From the NCBI GenBank assembly GCA_964343195.1, contig CAYFIR010000100.1, positions 1 to 25,451 on the forward strand: a DNA stretch of 25,451 nucleotides, read 5' to 3'. Of the stretch, positions 8,465-16,990 are shown one piece after another. Under the pieces are notes generated by a model. That model worked only from the letters and a program-made list of their open reading frames with translations, was not told the DNA's origin and did not search any database. The stretch comes from CAYVAP01 sp964343195 (lineage in GTDB: Bacteria > Bacteroidota > Bacteroidia > J057). Position 1 is the first letter of the stretch. Every line of letters begins with the position of its first letter. A program made the translations under genes and the position numbers.

Positions 8465-9760
8465 ATGAATCGTTTTTTCATAGCCATACTGCTAACTAAC
8501 TGGATCGTTCTGGCCTACGGGCAGGGAGCGGTCCAGGCCTCTTTTGTGCCAGTTGCATCTGGCTATGCACAAACCAGTGTCAATGCGACCATTTTTCGCA
8601 AAAACTCCATTTCCAGCCAGGACGGGCATCAGGTAGTTGCTTTTTACAACCAACTGGGGCGGGTGGTACTGGCTCACCGTGAGTTGGGGGAAGAGGACTG
8701 GGACATCCGGACTACCCGCTTCGAAGGCAACGTGGCAGACGCACACAACATCATCAGCATCCTGCACGACGGTGATGGCTACCTGCACATGGCCTGGGAT
8801 CACCACGGCGATTCACTGCACTATGCCCGTAGCGTAGCCCCTCATTCCCTGAAAATGGAAGAAGTCACCATGATCGGCCGTGCCGAGGGGAAGGTTACCT
8901 ACCCGGAGTTCTACCGATTGCCGGATGGCAACCTGATTTTTGCCTACCGCGACGGTCAGTCCGGCAATGGCAACCTGGTGCTGAACCTCTATGCGACTGA
9001 GCATAAAACCTGGACCCGACTGCATGATAACCTCATTGACGGGGAAGGAGAACGGAATGCTTACTGGCAAATGTGCGTCGATCAGGCGGGGACCATCCAC
9101 CTGTCCTGGGTATGGCGCGAAGGCTGGGACGTGGCCTCCAACCACGACCTTTGCTACGTACGTTCCTTCGATGGCGGAAAAAGCTGGGTAACCTATCAGG
9201 GGGAGCCCTGCTCTTTGCCTATGACCGATGAGACCCCGGCCTATGTGTTTCGCATTCCGCCCAACAGCAGCCTTATCAACCAGACCTCTATCACCGCCGA
9301 CGCAGCCGGAAATCCCTTTATTGCAACTTATTTCAGGGGGGAAGCGGACGAAGTAACCCAGTTCAAGCTGGTCTATCTATGGGAAAATTCGTGGAGGGCA
9401 GCTACCGTTTCAAAGCGAAAAACTGCCTTTGATCTGGGGGGAGGGGGCACCAAAAGCCTGCCCATTAGCCGTCCCCAGGTGATGGTGGACACCGATCATG
9501 CCTACCTTATTTACCGCGATGAGGAGTATGATAACCGCCTGTGTTTGGCTACGGCCTCCTTGAGCGACATGGACAAATGGAACATTCGCAGCCTCAATGA
9601 AGAATCAATGGACCGCTGGGAGCCTTCCTACGACACCTATCTATGGCAGGAAAAGGGATTGCTGCATCTATACTATCAGGTAACGGGTCAGGGGGATGGC
9701 GAACGGACTACCGCGTCACCTCCCACCACGGTGCAGGTGCTGGAACTGGAGTGGGACTAA
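8465..9760 (+). CDS. BNR_4-type beta-propeller carbohydrate-active enzyme
   Basis: Exported 431-aa protein; the signal peptide ends near residue 20 (LAYGQ). It has the BNR_4 seven-bladed propeller pattern: repeated HxxxS/HLxW-type blades such as DAHNIISIL (92-100), GYLHMAWDHHGDSLHYARS (105-123) and TIHLSWVW (210-217), plus an Asp-box-like SFDGGKSW (234-241). Related characterised families include ulvan-type lyases (PL24/PL25) and the GH145 rhamnohydrolases. The pectin/arabinan neighbourhood favours action on rhamnose-uronic acid linkages, but this is inference. H55 in GHQVVAFYN may occupy the place of the unusual catalytic His of GH145; H94 and H113/H114 are the other candidates for a lyase-type site. 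There is no T9SS domain. It is 108 bp after the GH43 gene, and could be co-transcribed or have its own promoter. Confidence 0.75.
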   Translation: MNRFFIAILLTNWIVLAYGQGAVQASFVPVASGYAQTSVNATIFRKNSISSQDGHQVVAFYNQLGRVVLAHRELGEEDWDIRTTRFEGNVADAHNIISILHDGDGYLHMAWDHHGDSLHYARSVAPHSLKMEEVTMIGRAEGKVTYPEFYRLPDGNLIFAYRDGQSGNGNLVLNLYATEHKTWTRLHDNLIDGEGERNAYWQMCVDQAGTIHLSWVWREGWDVASNHDLCYVRSFDGGKSWVTYQGEPCSLPMTDETPAYVFRIPPNSSLINQTSITADAAGNPFIATYFRGEADEVTQFKLVYLWENSWRAATVSKRKTAFDLGGGGTKSLPISRPQVMVDTDHAYLIYRDEEYDNRLCLATASLSDMDKWNIRSLNEESMDRWEPSYDTYLWQEKGLLHLYYQVTGQGDGERTTASPPTTVQVLELEWD

Positions 9761-9860
9761 CGATGGGATATGCCTCTGTCAGTAGTGAGTGGGGCAAATG
9801 CATCAGGTTATTCAGGGCATTCCAGGTCTTTGCCGTCTCTTTTTGCTACGCTGATTGAGG

Positions 9861-10958
9861 TCAATTCGTCATATCGACCTTCAGGTAGTCGCCTAGCTCC
9901 TCATAGGGAATGGTTAGCCAGGTTGGTTCCTTACAGTCTTTATTACTACCGGGAGGAAGAGCAGCGCCCATTGCCACGCCGTCTCCGCTAAGGTACCAGA
10001 CAGGTTGTTCCCAGGCGTTGAGCCGAGGAGTCGCTGACTCAAAGGTTGCCGGGTACAGCTCCCGCAATCTGTCCACCACAAAATTTTTGAAAGCTCCCCT
10101 CCGGTAAGTAAACCAGCCAGATGAGTGCTGCTTGGGAGCTTCTCCCTCGCCTATGTAAAAGACATCTTCCAGGCGAACAGGCTTTCCGGTGCTCACACGC
10201 ATGGTTTGGTACCGGATATTGATATTTTCCTGCTGCCCGTAACAGGCAGATTTGGTCACGAATCGATAACTGAGCAGATCCCCCTGCAAGTAGAGCACTT
10301 CCATTTCCTCTACAATGAAGCGTCCCCGATATCCATAAGTCCCGCAGTTGAAATACTGGTCAATGTGGTTGAATAACTGACTCAGGAGGGTACTGTTGAG
10401 GCTATCGGTATCGCTGCTCCCTATGACCTGAATGCCCATGGCTTCGGATATGGGCTCCAGCAGCCAATTGACCTGATAGGCCCCGAAACTTGTCGTCATG
10501 ACCTCCTGCAACTCCACATCACGTGTACGAAAATAGGAGTAGGGGCTAGCTATTCGTTTGAATTCTGCCGCCAAATTCCAGGCATGGTTAATAGAATCCT
10601 TTTCGATCGGTTCCAGGGTTATGGTGAAGGTAATGCCATCAACCCGCCAGGTTCCTTCCCAGGTCTCATCGCGCAAATGGCGCACCTTGACCGTTTCAAG
10701 AACCCTTTCCCCTTCCTTTCTTTCAAAAAAGAAGAGTGCGGAGTCATTGCCGACAATGTTGCCACTCAGGATGATGTCGACCTTATCCTCAACCTTAAAA
10801 TACCGGAAATAGGCTGCGTCCTGGAAATGGTCAATTTGAACCCCAACCTCATAGCTACCCATACAGCCATGCAGGTAGTAGGTCGGTTCGACGTGGGCCT
10901 GTAAAGATAGCAGTGCCACCACCTGAAAGATCACCCAACCAATAGCTCTCATTCCCAT
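9861..10958 (-). CDS. Exported protein of unknown function with DUF3298-like C-terminal half
   Basis: About 365 aa with a hydrophobic signal segment (RAIGWVIFQVVALLSLQA). The N-terminal half is beta-rich without a recognised motif. The C-terminal half, from about residue 205, resembles DUF3298/RsiV-type domains: an RFVTKSACYGQQENINIRY strand region, then TGKPVRLEDVF, then a late LSGDGVAMGA...LTIPYEELGDYLK segment, matching the order usual in that family. The start is uncertain: an in-frame TTG at 10967, ATG at 10958 and ATG at 10952 all precede the signal segment, and I prefer an ATG. It is divergent from hupE with under 60 bp between them, and convergent with the BNR_4 gene. No catalytic residues can be named. 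A link to the carbohydrate genes is not evident. Confidence 0.7.
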   Translation of the reverse strand: MGMRAIGWVIFQVVALLSLQAHVEPTYYLHGCMGSYEVGVQIDHFQDAAYFRYFKVEDKVDIILSGNIVGNDSALFFFERKEGERVLETVKVRHLRDETWEGTWRVDGITFTITLEPIEKDSINHAWNLAAEFKRIASPYSYFRTRDVELQEVMTTSFGAYQVNWLLEPISEAMGIQVIGSSDTDSLNSTLLSQLFNHIDQYFNCGTYGYRGRFIVEEMEVLYLQGDLLSYRFVTKSACYGQQENINIRYQTMRVSTGKPVRLEDVFYIGEGEAPKQHSSGWFTYRRGAFKNFVVDRLRELYPATFESATPRLNAWEQPVWYLSGDGVAMGAALPPGSNKDCKEPTWLTIPYEELGDYLKVDMTN

Positions 10959-10989
10959 GCTATGCAATCGTTTTCCGACAAAATAGCCT

Positions 10990-10997
10990 TAAATTTG
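10990..10997 (+). promoter_or_regulatory. Candidate -7 box (TAAATTTG) for hupE
   Basis: TAAATTTG fits the Bacteroidota primary-sigma -7 consensus TAnnTTTG exactly and ends 18 nt before the hupE ATG, which would leave a very short leader. The upstream -33 element is weak (only TTTT near 10971, at short spacing), so confidence is limited. Confidence 0.35.
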
Positions 10998-11015
10998 GGG
11001 AATTAACCAATCGAA

Positions 11016-11597
11016 ATGAACGAATTCAGCTTCTACCTGGGGCAAGGGATTGAGCACATTACCGACCCAACAGGCATTGACCACATGCTGTTTGTGATTA
11101 CCCTCTGTGCCATTTACCGTGTGAATGAGTGGAAAAAGGTTCTGGTACTTATTTCTGGTTTTACCATAGGTCACTCCATCACCCTGGCGCTGTCATCACT
11201 CGACATCATCTCTATCAACCAGAATCTGATCGAGGTGCTGATTCCTGTCACCATCCTGATCACAAGCATTGGCAATGTGCTCCAGAAGGATCAGGACCGA
11301 AAGATGATCGGGCTGAACTACCTGGCAGCCATGGGCTTCGGGCTGATCCATGGCATGGGCTTTTCCAATTTCTTTCGATCCATGATGATGGGCATTGAAG
11401 ACGGCAACATCATCATGCCGCTGCTGGGGTTCAATGTAGGGGTGGAACTGGGGCAGGCCATCATCGTCATGTGCTATATGCTGGTACTCTTTATCGCCAA
11501 TCGGATCCTGTCCATTCCTCCCCGTGAGTGGAATCTGTACATTAGTGGAGCTGGCGGTGGCGTTGCCATCACGATGATCATCGAACGAATCCTATGA
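11016..11597 (+). CDS. HupE/UreJ family membrane protein
   Basis: Polytopic inner-membrane protein of 193 aa with about six hydrophobic segments and no signal peptide. It carries the family's histidine-rich signatures: H14 in GIEH, D22-H23 in GIDHMLF, H53 in FTIGHSITL, H112 in GLIHGMGF, and FNVGVELGQ with E144. HupE/UreJ proteins are proposed nickel/cobalt permeases or accessories. In Bacteroidota this branch is often seen away from hydrogenase or urease genes, and none is present here. Its stop codon overlaps the next ATG by 4 nt (ATGA), so the two proteins are translationally coupled and probably work together. The metal, if any, is unknown. Confidence 0.88.
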   Translation: MNEFSFYLGQGIEHITDPTGIDHMLFVITLCAIYRVNEWKKVLVLISGFTIGHSITLALSSLDIISINQNLIEVLIPVTILITSIGNVLQKDQDRKMIGLNYLAAMGFGLIHGMGFSNFFRSMMMGIEDGNIIMPLLGFNVGVELGQAIIVMCYMLVLFIANRILSIPPREWNLYISGAGGGVAITMIIERIL

Positions 11598-12106
11598 AAA
11601 CCATCCTATTATCTGTTATAACTGTGCTTTTGAGTCTGGGACCGGCGGTTCATCCTATAAAAATGACCACTGCCAAACTCGACGTCCATGCCAAAAGGGG
11701 AGAAGTACAAACCACTATTAATTTTTTCTTCGACGACTTTCACGCTCACATGGCCTCGACCTACTCAGTTGACATTGGCCAGTTGGATGAAACGGCCCTG
11801 ACGGCCATTGAGGCCTATGTGCAGGATCGATTCATGCTTCAAAGTGCCACAGGACAGGCCATTCCTCAGCGACTTACAGATGTGAAGATGATCGATGACA
11901 ATGTCATTCAGGTTCAACTGAAAGGAAGCTTGCAGCCTTCTGCTTCTTTCACTCTCCTAAATTCGCTGTTATTCGATGCCTTCCCAGGAGACCAGGAAAA
12001 CATCGTACATTTTTTCTATACCGACCTAAACGGGAAGAAGGCATCCCGGCAAATCCTGCGATTTACGATTCATGAGAGCCTTCAGCGGATTTCTCCGGGG
12101 GATTAA
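11594..12106 (+). CDS. DUF6702-like exported protein paired with HupE
   Basis: Small exported protein of 170 aa with a signal peptide of about 19 residues, followed at once by a His-Pro (PAVHPIKMTT) at the expected mature N-terminus. The rest is a compact beta-rich domain with TTINFFFDDFHAHM in the middle and no enzyme motif. This organisation (short signal, HP-I/F start, 'FxDDFxxx' strand, about 160-170 aa) matches the DUF6702 group, which I recall as a common neighbour of HupE/UreJ genes in Bacteroidota. It overlaps hupE by 4 nt. A periplasmic partner or metal-handling role for the permease is plausible but unproven. It is convergent with the GH115 gene, 60 bp away, with no clear terminator between. 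Confidence 0.75.
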   Translation: MKTILLSVITVLLSLGPAVHPIKMTTAKLDVHAKRGEVQTTINFFFDDFHAHMASTYSVDIGQLDETALTAIEAYVQDRFMLQSATGQAIPQRLTDVKMIDDNVIQVQLKGSLQPSASFTLLNSLLFDAFPGDQENIVHFFYTDLNGKKASRQILRFTIHESLQRISPGD

Positions 12107-12166
12107 GTGTCGGCAATCAGGATGCTTCCTTTTGGACCTTTTTCGATTTGCTTTTTGCGGCATGAA

Positions 12167-14653
12167 TTACTGCCCTGGAATCATATAAAACGGACTCCCA
12201 AACGACATATCCACCGCTAACTGGTCGATGACGATACCTGTCTGATTGACGTAGAGTCGGATACTGTGAGTCCCCGGGGAATGGAAATTACCTTTCACCC
12301 TGACAATCTGGCTATTGCGGAGCACATTTTCCTTCCACTCCCGACTACGGCCTTGGGTATTGAGAGAGAAGGCCTGAACTTCCCCGCCATCGATTTGTAT
12401 GCCGAGTTCGTGGTCAAAATTGTTGGCATGTGTCGGCAGACAACGTACCTGTAGCTCGAAAGAATCGGCTTTTGGCACTTCGAAAGAATATTCTACCCAG
12501 GGCTGCTCCCCTCCGAAGTAGGCGTTGGTGAGGGGAAAAAGCGTAACGGCAGCATCGCTATAGCCCAGCCCCTGGATCGGTTGCCAGTCAAATGCCTTCG
12601 GAGAGAAGCTTCCTGTGAACTGATTTCCCTGGATGAATATGCGTTTTTCTCTATTCTCGTCCTCCTGTGGGAGTGTCGTCATGGCATCATATGGTTGAGG
12701 CTCGTAATTGGGGAATTGGTAAGCACCCAGGCCACGAGGACTCGCTGACATCATGTAGTTCCATTTTCCACTGCTAACTACCTGATTGTAGTGTTTGGTG
12801 AGGGAGTCAATATCAGAGAAAGCCTGTTGAGCTTCCTGAATGTACTCTGTTGCGAGGTTTGGAAAGAGGGGGTGAGAAATTGCCGACATCTGATAAAGCA
12901 GGAATTTTACATTCATGGCCTCAGCTGCTTTCACCGGATAGTCCACCAGTTGGAACCAGGCATCCTTTCGATCTGTGGGGATATACTGGCTAAGGCTATC
13001 GGTAACATGAACCAGTTTTGAATAGGCGATGATCCGTTGTGGAGCTTCCATCCAGTTGAACTCACTGGCTCGGGTCTTTGTATTTGGCTCGGTCTGGCTC
13101 CATCCCATAAACTCGGGCTTTCGGATGAAGGCTAGCCGATAGTATTCGGACATCACTTCAGCGACTGCTTCAGCCACATTCTCCCCGAACTCACGACTTG
13201 CCCATTCCTCCAAATGATGGTGAATATCGTCTGCCCTCACCATGTCAATGTCCCAGGCAAGGTCTAGGAAAAACTCCATGTTGTACTCCGCAGGTTTGAT
13301 GTCGCCGACATTGGCGATCCAGATTTTACGGGCGTCATTTTGGTATGCCCGCTTCATCTCAAACCAGATCAGCCCTGGCTGAGTGGTGCTGAGCCAAAGG
13401 TAGTCATGCGGCCTGCCCCAATAGCTGAGGTGATAATAGACCCCGCTACCGCCCCTGCGAGCCTGTTCTGCCGAGTCGCTGAGCCGACGGATGTAGCCGT
13501 AATTGTCATCGGTCCACATCAGGGTAACGTCGTCGGGGACTTCCATTCCGGCGTTGTATAGCTCCAGCACTTCCTTGTAAGGCACCAGTACTTGCGGGAT
13601 GTCGGTCAGCTTTCGGCCAGTCGTATGTGCGAGCATGTCGCGTTGCAGGCCGATGATTTCTTCCAGTTTGGCCACCTTGTCCTCGATGCTGCCGCCGCCT
13701 TCCATGTGGCCATCGTGGACGCCACGCATGCCCAGCGTTGCGATGTAGTTGTCTGACTGGGCTTCGGCCACTTCGTCGATGCGCTCCTGCCAGTAGGCGG
13801 TTACCTGCTCCGAATTGGTGAAAAAATTGAAATCTCCCATGCTGTCATGGTCCCATTCGCCGACATTGTTGCGGAGCATGGGTTCAGCATGAGAGGTGCC
13901 AATGAAGATGTGGTACTTCCGCGCCATCTCATAGTTGCCCGGTATCTGAAAAAATGCCTGGGTACTGGGATGCATGGCTGGCCAGATGGTATTGGCCTTG
14001 AGGCGCAGCAGCAACTGGAAAATCTTTTCGTAGGTCCTGGGACCGATGTCACCGACTTCCGGTTCGAAGGTATGCTCCGCCCAGGGTTGCAAGCCCCAGT
14101 CTTCATCGTTAAGGAAAATGCCCCTGTATTGCACAGAGGGGCTTTGACGCAGGCCGTTTGCTGGTAAACTCAACCAGACTTTCTCCTGCTCAGCAACCTT
14201 TACATCGGCCCACCACTTCCAGGGGGAGATGCCGATGCGCTCGGCGATTTCGAAAAGGGCGTATGCTGTGCCGCGCGGGTCGCTGCCCATCACGACCAGG
14301 TTTTCGTCATGCTGATAGAGGGCAAAGGCTTCCCAATCATGCTTCAATTGCTGGGCCAGACTGGGATTTAGAGCCTGTGCCAATGGGCCATTTGCCTGCC
14401 CAATGTATACACCCGGACTACTTTGAATAGTCTCTGCAGCTTGAATGTTAGGGCGCTGTCCAGTCATCAACTGGATGTCATCAACGAGGTCATTTACTGC
14501 CCACCAGATGAGAGAATCGGCTTCTGGAGAGACATACCAATTGATGGTTTTGGTTTGGTCTGCCAGCAGAAAGGGGGCGGTAGAGGCTTCGCTGGTCGTT
14601 AGGCTAAACAGGAAAATGGGTAGAATACTTGCCAGCCAGAGTAGTCGGTTCAT
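12167..14653 (-). CDS. GH115 alpha-glucuronidase
   Basis: Predicted to remove alpha-1,2-linked (4-O-methyl-)glucuronic acid from glucuronoxylan or similar glycans. The protein is 828 aa, the normal size for the family. The signal peptide covers about 1-23. An N-terminal alpha/beta domain (GVYIGQ at 81-86, GSDPRGTAYALFEIAE at 123-138) precedes the barrel. Family blocks include QYRGIFLNDEDWG (175-187), LKANTIWPAMHP (218-229), GTSHAEPMLRN (252-262), GMRGVHDG (308-315), MWTDDNYGYIRRL (379-391) and YYHLSYWGRPHDYLWL (406-421). A C-terminal beta-sandwich (about 675-818) matches the GH115 C-terminal domain. There is no T9SS domain, so it is probably periplasmic. It stands alone on the minus strand between the HupE pair and a divergent T9SS protein. 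The nearest carbohydrate partners are the GH51 and GH43 genes. Confidence 0.93.
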   Translation of the reverse strand: MNRLLWLASILPIFLFSLTTSEASTAPFLLADQTKTINWYVSPEADSLIWWAVNDLVDDIQLMTGQRPNIQAAETIQSSPGVYIGQANGPLAQALNPSLAQQLKHDWEAFALYQHDENLVVMGSDPRGTAYALFEIAERIGISPWKWWADVKVAEQEKVWLSLPANGLRQSPSVQYRGIFLNDEDWGLQPWAEHTFEPEVGDIGPRTYEKIFQLLLRLKANTIWPAMHPSTQAFFQIPGNYEMARKYHIFIGTSHAEPMLRNNVGEWDHDSMGDFNFFTNSEQVTAYWQERIDEVAEAQSDNYIATLGMRGVHDGHMEGGGSIEDKVAKLEEIIGLQRDMLAHTTGRKLTDIPQVLVPYKEVLELYNAGMEVPDDVTLMWTDDNYGYIRRLSDSAEQARRGGSGVYYHLSYWGRPHDYLWLSTTQPGLIWFEMKRAYQNDARKIWIANVGDIKPAEYNMEFFLDLAWDIDMVRADDIHHHLEEWASREFGENVAEAVAEVMSEYYRLAFIRKPEFMGWSQTEPNTKTRASEFNWMEAPQRIIAYSKLVHVTDSLSQYIPTDRKDAWFQLVDYPVKAAEAMNVKFLLYQMSAISHPLFPNLATEYIQEAQQAFSDIDSLTKHYNQVVSSGKWNYMMSASPRGLGAYQFPNYEPQPYDAMTTLPQEDENREKRIFIQGNQFTGSFSPKAFDWQPIQGLGYSDAAVTLFPLTNAYFGGEQPWVEYSFEVPKADSFELQVRCLPTHANNFDHELGIQIDGGEVQAFSLNTQGRSREWKENVLRNSQIVRVKGNFHSPGTHSIRLYVNQTGIVIDQLAVDMSFGSPFYMIPGQ

Positions 14654-14806
14654 ATTGGAGAACTAGAAATTGGGAGTAAAATGATCTCAGGGATTTTTAC
14701 CCTGATTTTGATGGGGAAAAGCAATTTTCAGAGGTCAAATTGATGGATTGCTGAAATTTGCCCCCCTGTTTGAAGAGGCTACGCCCCTGAGGGAGTTAGT
14801 TTTCGT

Positions 14807-14814
14807 TAAATTTG
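14807..14814 (+). promoter_or_regulatory. Candidate -7 box (TAAATTTG) for the type B T9SS protein gene
   Basis: TAAATTTG matches the Bacteroidota TAnnTTTG consensus and lies 82 nt upstream of the ATG at 14897, in the 243-bp divergent gap to the GH115 gene. A TTTG occurs at 14769 but is too far upstream for a standard -33, so support is partial. No promoter was recognised for GH115 on the other strand. Confidence 0.33.
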
Positions 14815-14896
14815 AAAGGGTATTGTGATGTCCCAAACCCAAAGTGTTTATTTCTCTGGAGAGAACTGTTCTGGTCGATCCTAGCTCTGAAACGCA

Positions 14897-16768
14897 ATGA
14901 AACGATTACTACTATTTTTCTGTTCCCTGGTAATGGGATTTTCTCAGTTTGCCTATTCCCAAAGCTGCTCTGGAAGCCTGGGAGAAAATATCTTTGAGGA
15001 TGGAGACTTTGGAGAAGGAGTAGAAACCGTGCTCCCAACCAACCCCGGTCTCGCCCCCGGCTACCGATATGAAACCAGCCCAGCCCCTGAGGATGGAGAG
15101 TATTCCATCACCAACAACATGGGCCAGTGGGGATTTATCTACGATACCTGGATCAGGATAGGAGATAACAGTCCCTCAAACGATGGCTATATGATGGTGG
15201 TAAATGCCAGCTATGATCCGGGCCTTTTTTACGAGAAAAAAATCGAAGGGCTTTGTGAAAATACCACCTATGAGTTCTCAGCTGATGTCATCAACGTGGA
15301 GCGTCGCTCGGTCCCCAATAGCCATATCCTGCCCAATGTTTCCTTCCTGATCGATGGAACAATAACCTTCGAGACTGGCAATATTTACCGGGATGAACAG
15401 TGGCATACCTATGGGTTTACCTTTAGCACTGCTCCGGGGCAGACCTCTGTGACCCTGGCGTTGCAAAACAATGCTCCGGGTGGGATCGGCAATGACCTCG
15501 CCCTGGACAATATTTCATTTAGGGCCTGTGGGCCATTGGCTACCGTAGCCCCCGCCGGCAATATCCGTGTGTGCGATGACACCCTGTCGGTGAATATCTT
15601 CGCGGAATTAGACGGCAACAACTATGGTCAGGCGTATTTTCAGTGGCAGGTGAGTCGGGACAGTGGACAGACCTGGGAAAATATTCCCGGTGCCAGAGGC
15701 GCAAGTTACCAGCATACCGCGCTCAAAAGCGGAGACTACTACTACCGTTACCTCGTGGCAGGAAGTCAGGATGCGCTGGATAACCCCAAGTGCCACGTAC
15801 AGTCTGAACCCAAGGTCATACAGGTGGTACCAAAGGAATATACCATCATCGACACCATCTGTGCGGGTAATAGCTACCTGCTGGGCACCTTTCCCATTTT
15901 TCAGCCAGGTGTATATGTCGATACACTGGTTTCAACCCTCGGATGTGATAGTGTGGTAACCCTGGAACTGGCTGTAGTGCCACGCGAAGATCCGGTGGCA
16001 GAAGTTCTGGCAGAAAACATGAGCTGCCATGACATCCAGGATGGGGTGATCCAGATCCTGGATCTTGATGGCGGTACTCCCCCCTATACATTTGAGATGA
16101 CAGGAATCCTGGGAGAACCGGATTATTACAACAGCTTTTTGGACTCAGGTGTGTACGAACTGTCGATTAAGGATCGCTATGGCTGCTCCTTTGACACGAC
16201 CCTTTTAATAGAAGCCCCGGCACCATTTGAGATCGAACTGGGGCCTGACCGCGAAATTACCCTTGGGGATACCATACACCTCAATTCTCAGGGCAACTAT
16301 TCTGTTGCAGAGCGTAGCTGGACACCGTCCGAAGGGATATTTGAGTGCCTGGACACCGAATGCCTTTCTACTGTCGTGACCCTGCGTGGATCGGATTATG
16401 TGAAGCTCTACGCGGTCAATGACCAGGGCTGCGAAGCCAGCGACTCTGTTTATGTGTTGGTGGGGCGCCAGCATATTGCCTTTTTCCCGACGGGCTTTAC
16501 GCCCAATAACGACGGAGTAAACGATTATTTCGGAGGATACGGACCGACCCCGCAGGTGGATCTGATTGAAAATTTATCGGTATTCAACCGCTGGGGACAA
16601 TTGGTGTTCTCTGAGGAGGGCATGATGCCCAATGACGAAACCGCAGGTTGGGATGGAACGCAAGGGGGCAGACCTGCGCCAGAGGGCGTTTATGTCTACC
16701 GCGCCCAGGTCCGATTCCTCGACGGGGTTGTGAGAGGATTCACCGGAACGGTAACGATTATCCGTTAA
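14897..16768 (+). CDS. Large cell-surface protein with type B (gliding-motility-associated) T9SS domain
   Basis: Predicted surface or secreted protein of 623 aa with no recognisable catalytic domain. Signal peptide about 1-21 (FAYSQ). Residues about 25-210 form a jelly-roll-like beta-sandwich (GDFGEG, then SYDPG, then ALDNISFRACG), the type found in carbohydrate-binding or choice-of-anchor modules. Ig-like segments follow at about 215-310 (QWQVSRDSGQTWENIPGA) and 312-361. A SprB-like repeat lies at about 368-440 (SCHDIQDGVIQI...GGTPPYTFE...YGCSFD). The C-terminus from about 529 carries the type B signature FPTGFTPNNDGVND (530-543), VFNRWGQLVF and GWDGT, ending GTVTIIR. Surrounding genes degrade plant polysaccharides, so a binding or adhesion role is reasonable, but this is inference. 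Monocistronic; 222 bp separate it from GH51. Confidence 0.85.
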   Translation: MKRLLLFFCSLVMGFSQFAYSQSCSGSLGENIFEDGDFGEGVETVLPTNPGLAPGYRYETSPAPEDGEYSITNNMGQWGFIYDTWIRIGDNSPSNDGYMMVVNASYDPGLFYEKKIEGLCENTTYEFSADVINVERRSVPNSHILPNVSFLIDGTITFETGNIYRDEQWHTYGFTFSTAPGQTSVTLALQNNAPGGIGNDLALDNISFRACGPLATVAPAGNIRVCDDTLSVNIFAELDGNNYGQAYFQWQVSRDSGQTWENIPGARGASYQHTALKSGDYYYRYLVAGSQDALDNPKCHVQSEPKVIQVVPKEYTIIDTICAGNSYLLGTFPIFQPGVYVDTLVSTLGCDSVVTLELAVVPREDPVAEVLAENMSCHDIQDGVIQILDLDGGTPPYTFEMTGILGEPDYYNSFLDSGVYELSIKDRYGCSFDTTLLIEAPAPFEIELGPDREITLGDTIHLNSQGNYSVAERSWTPSEGIFECLDTECLSTVVTLRGSDYVKLYAVNDQGCEASDSVYVLVGRQHIAFFPTGFTPNNDGVNDYFGGYGPTPQVDLIENLSVFNRWGQLVFSEEGMMPNDETAGWDGTQGGRPAPEGVYVYRAQVRFLDGVVRGFTGTVTIIR

Positions 16769-16990
16769 TAGGCGTTCACGGGCTATTTCTCCCGACTCAA
16801 CATGGTGTTTCATGCAGAGTCCACCTCTCTTGTGTCTGCGTCCACCGAAGAGCCAACCACATCTGCCTAAGTTTATCCTTGCCTTGAATCAGTCTGCTGC
16901 TGAAATTATAGGCAATTGCCCTGGGGCACTTGACAAACTGGCTGTCAGGGCAAATGGACTTATTCTACACTTGTACAAAACGTGCCTAAT

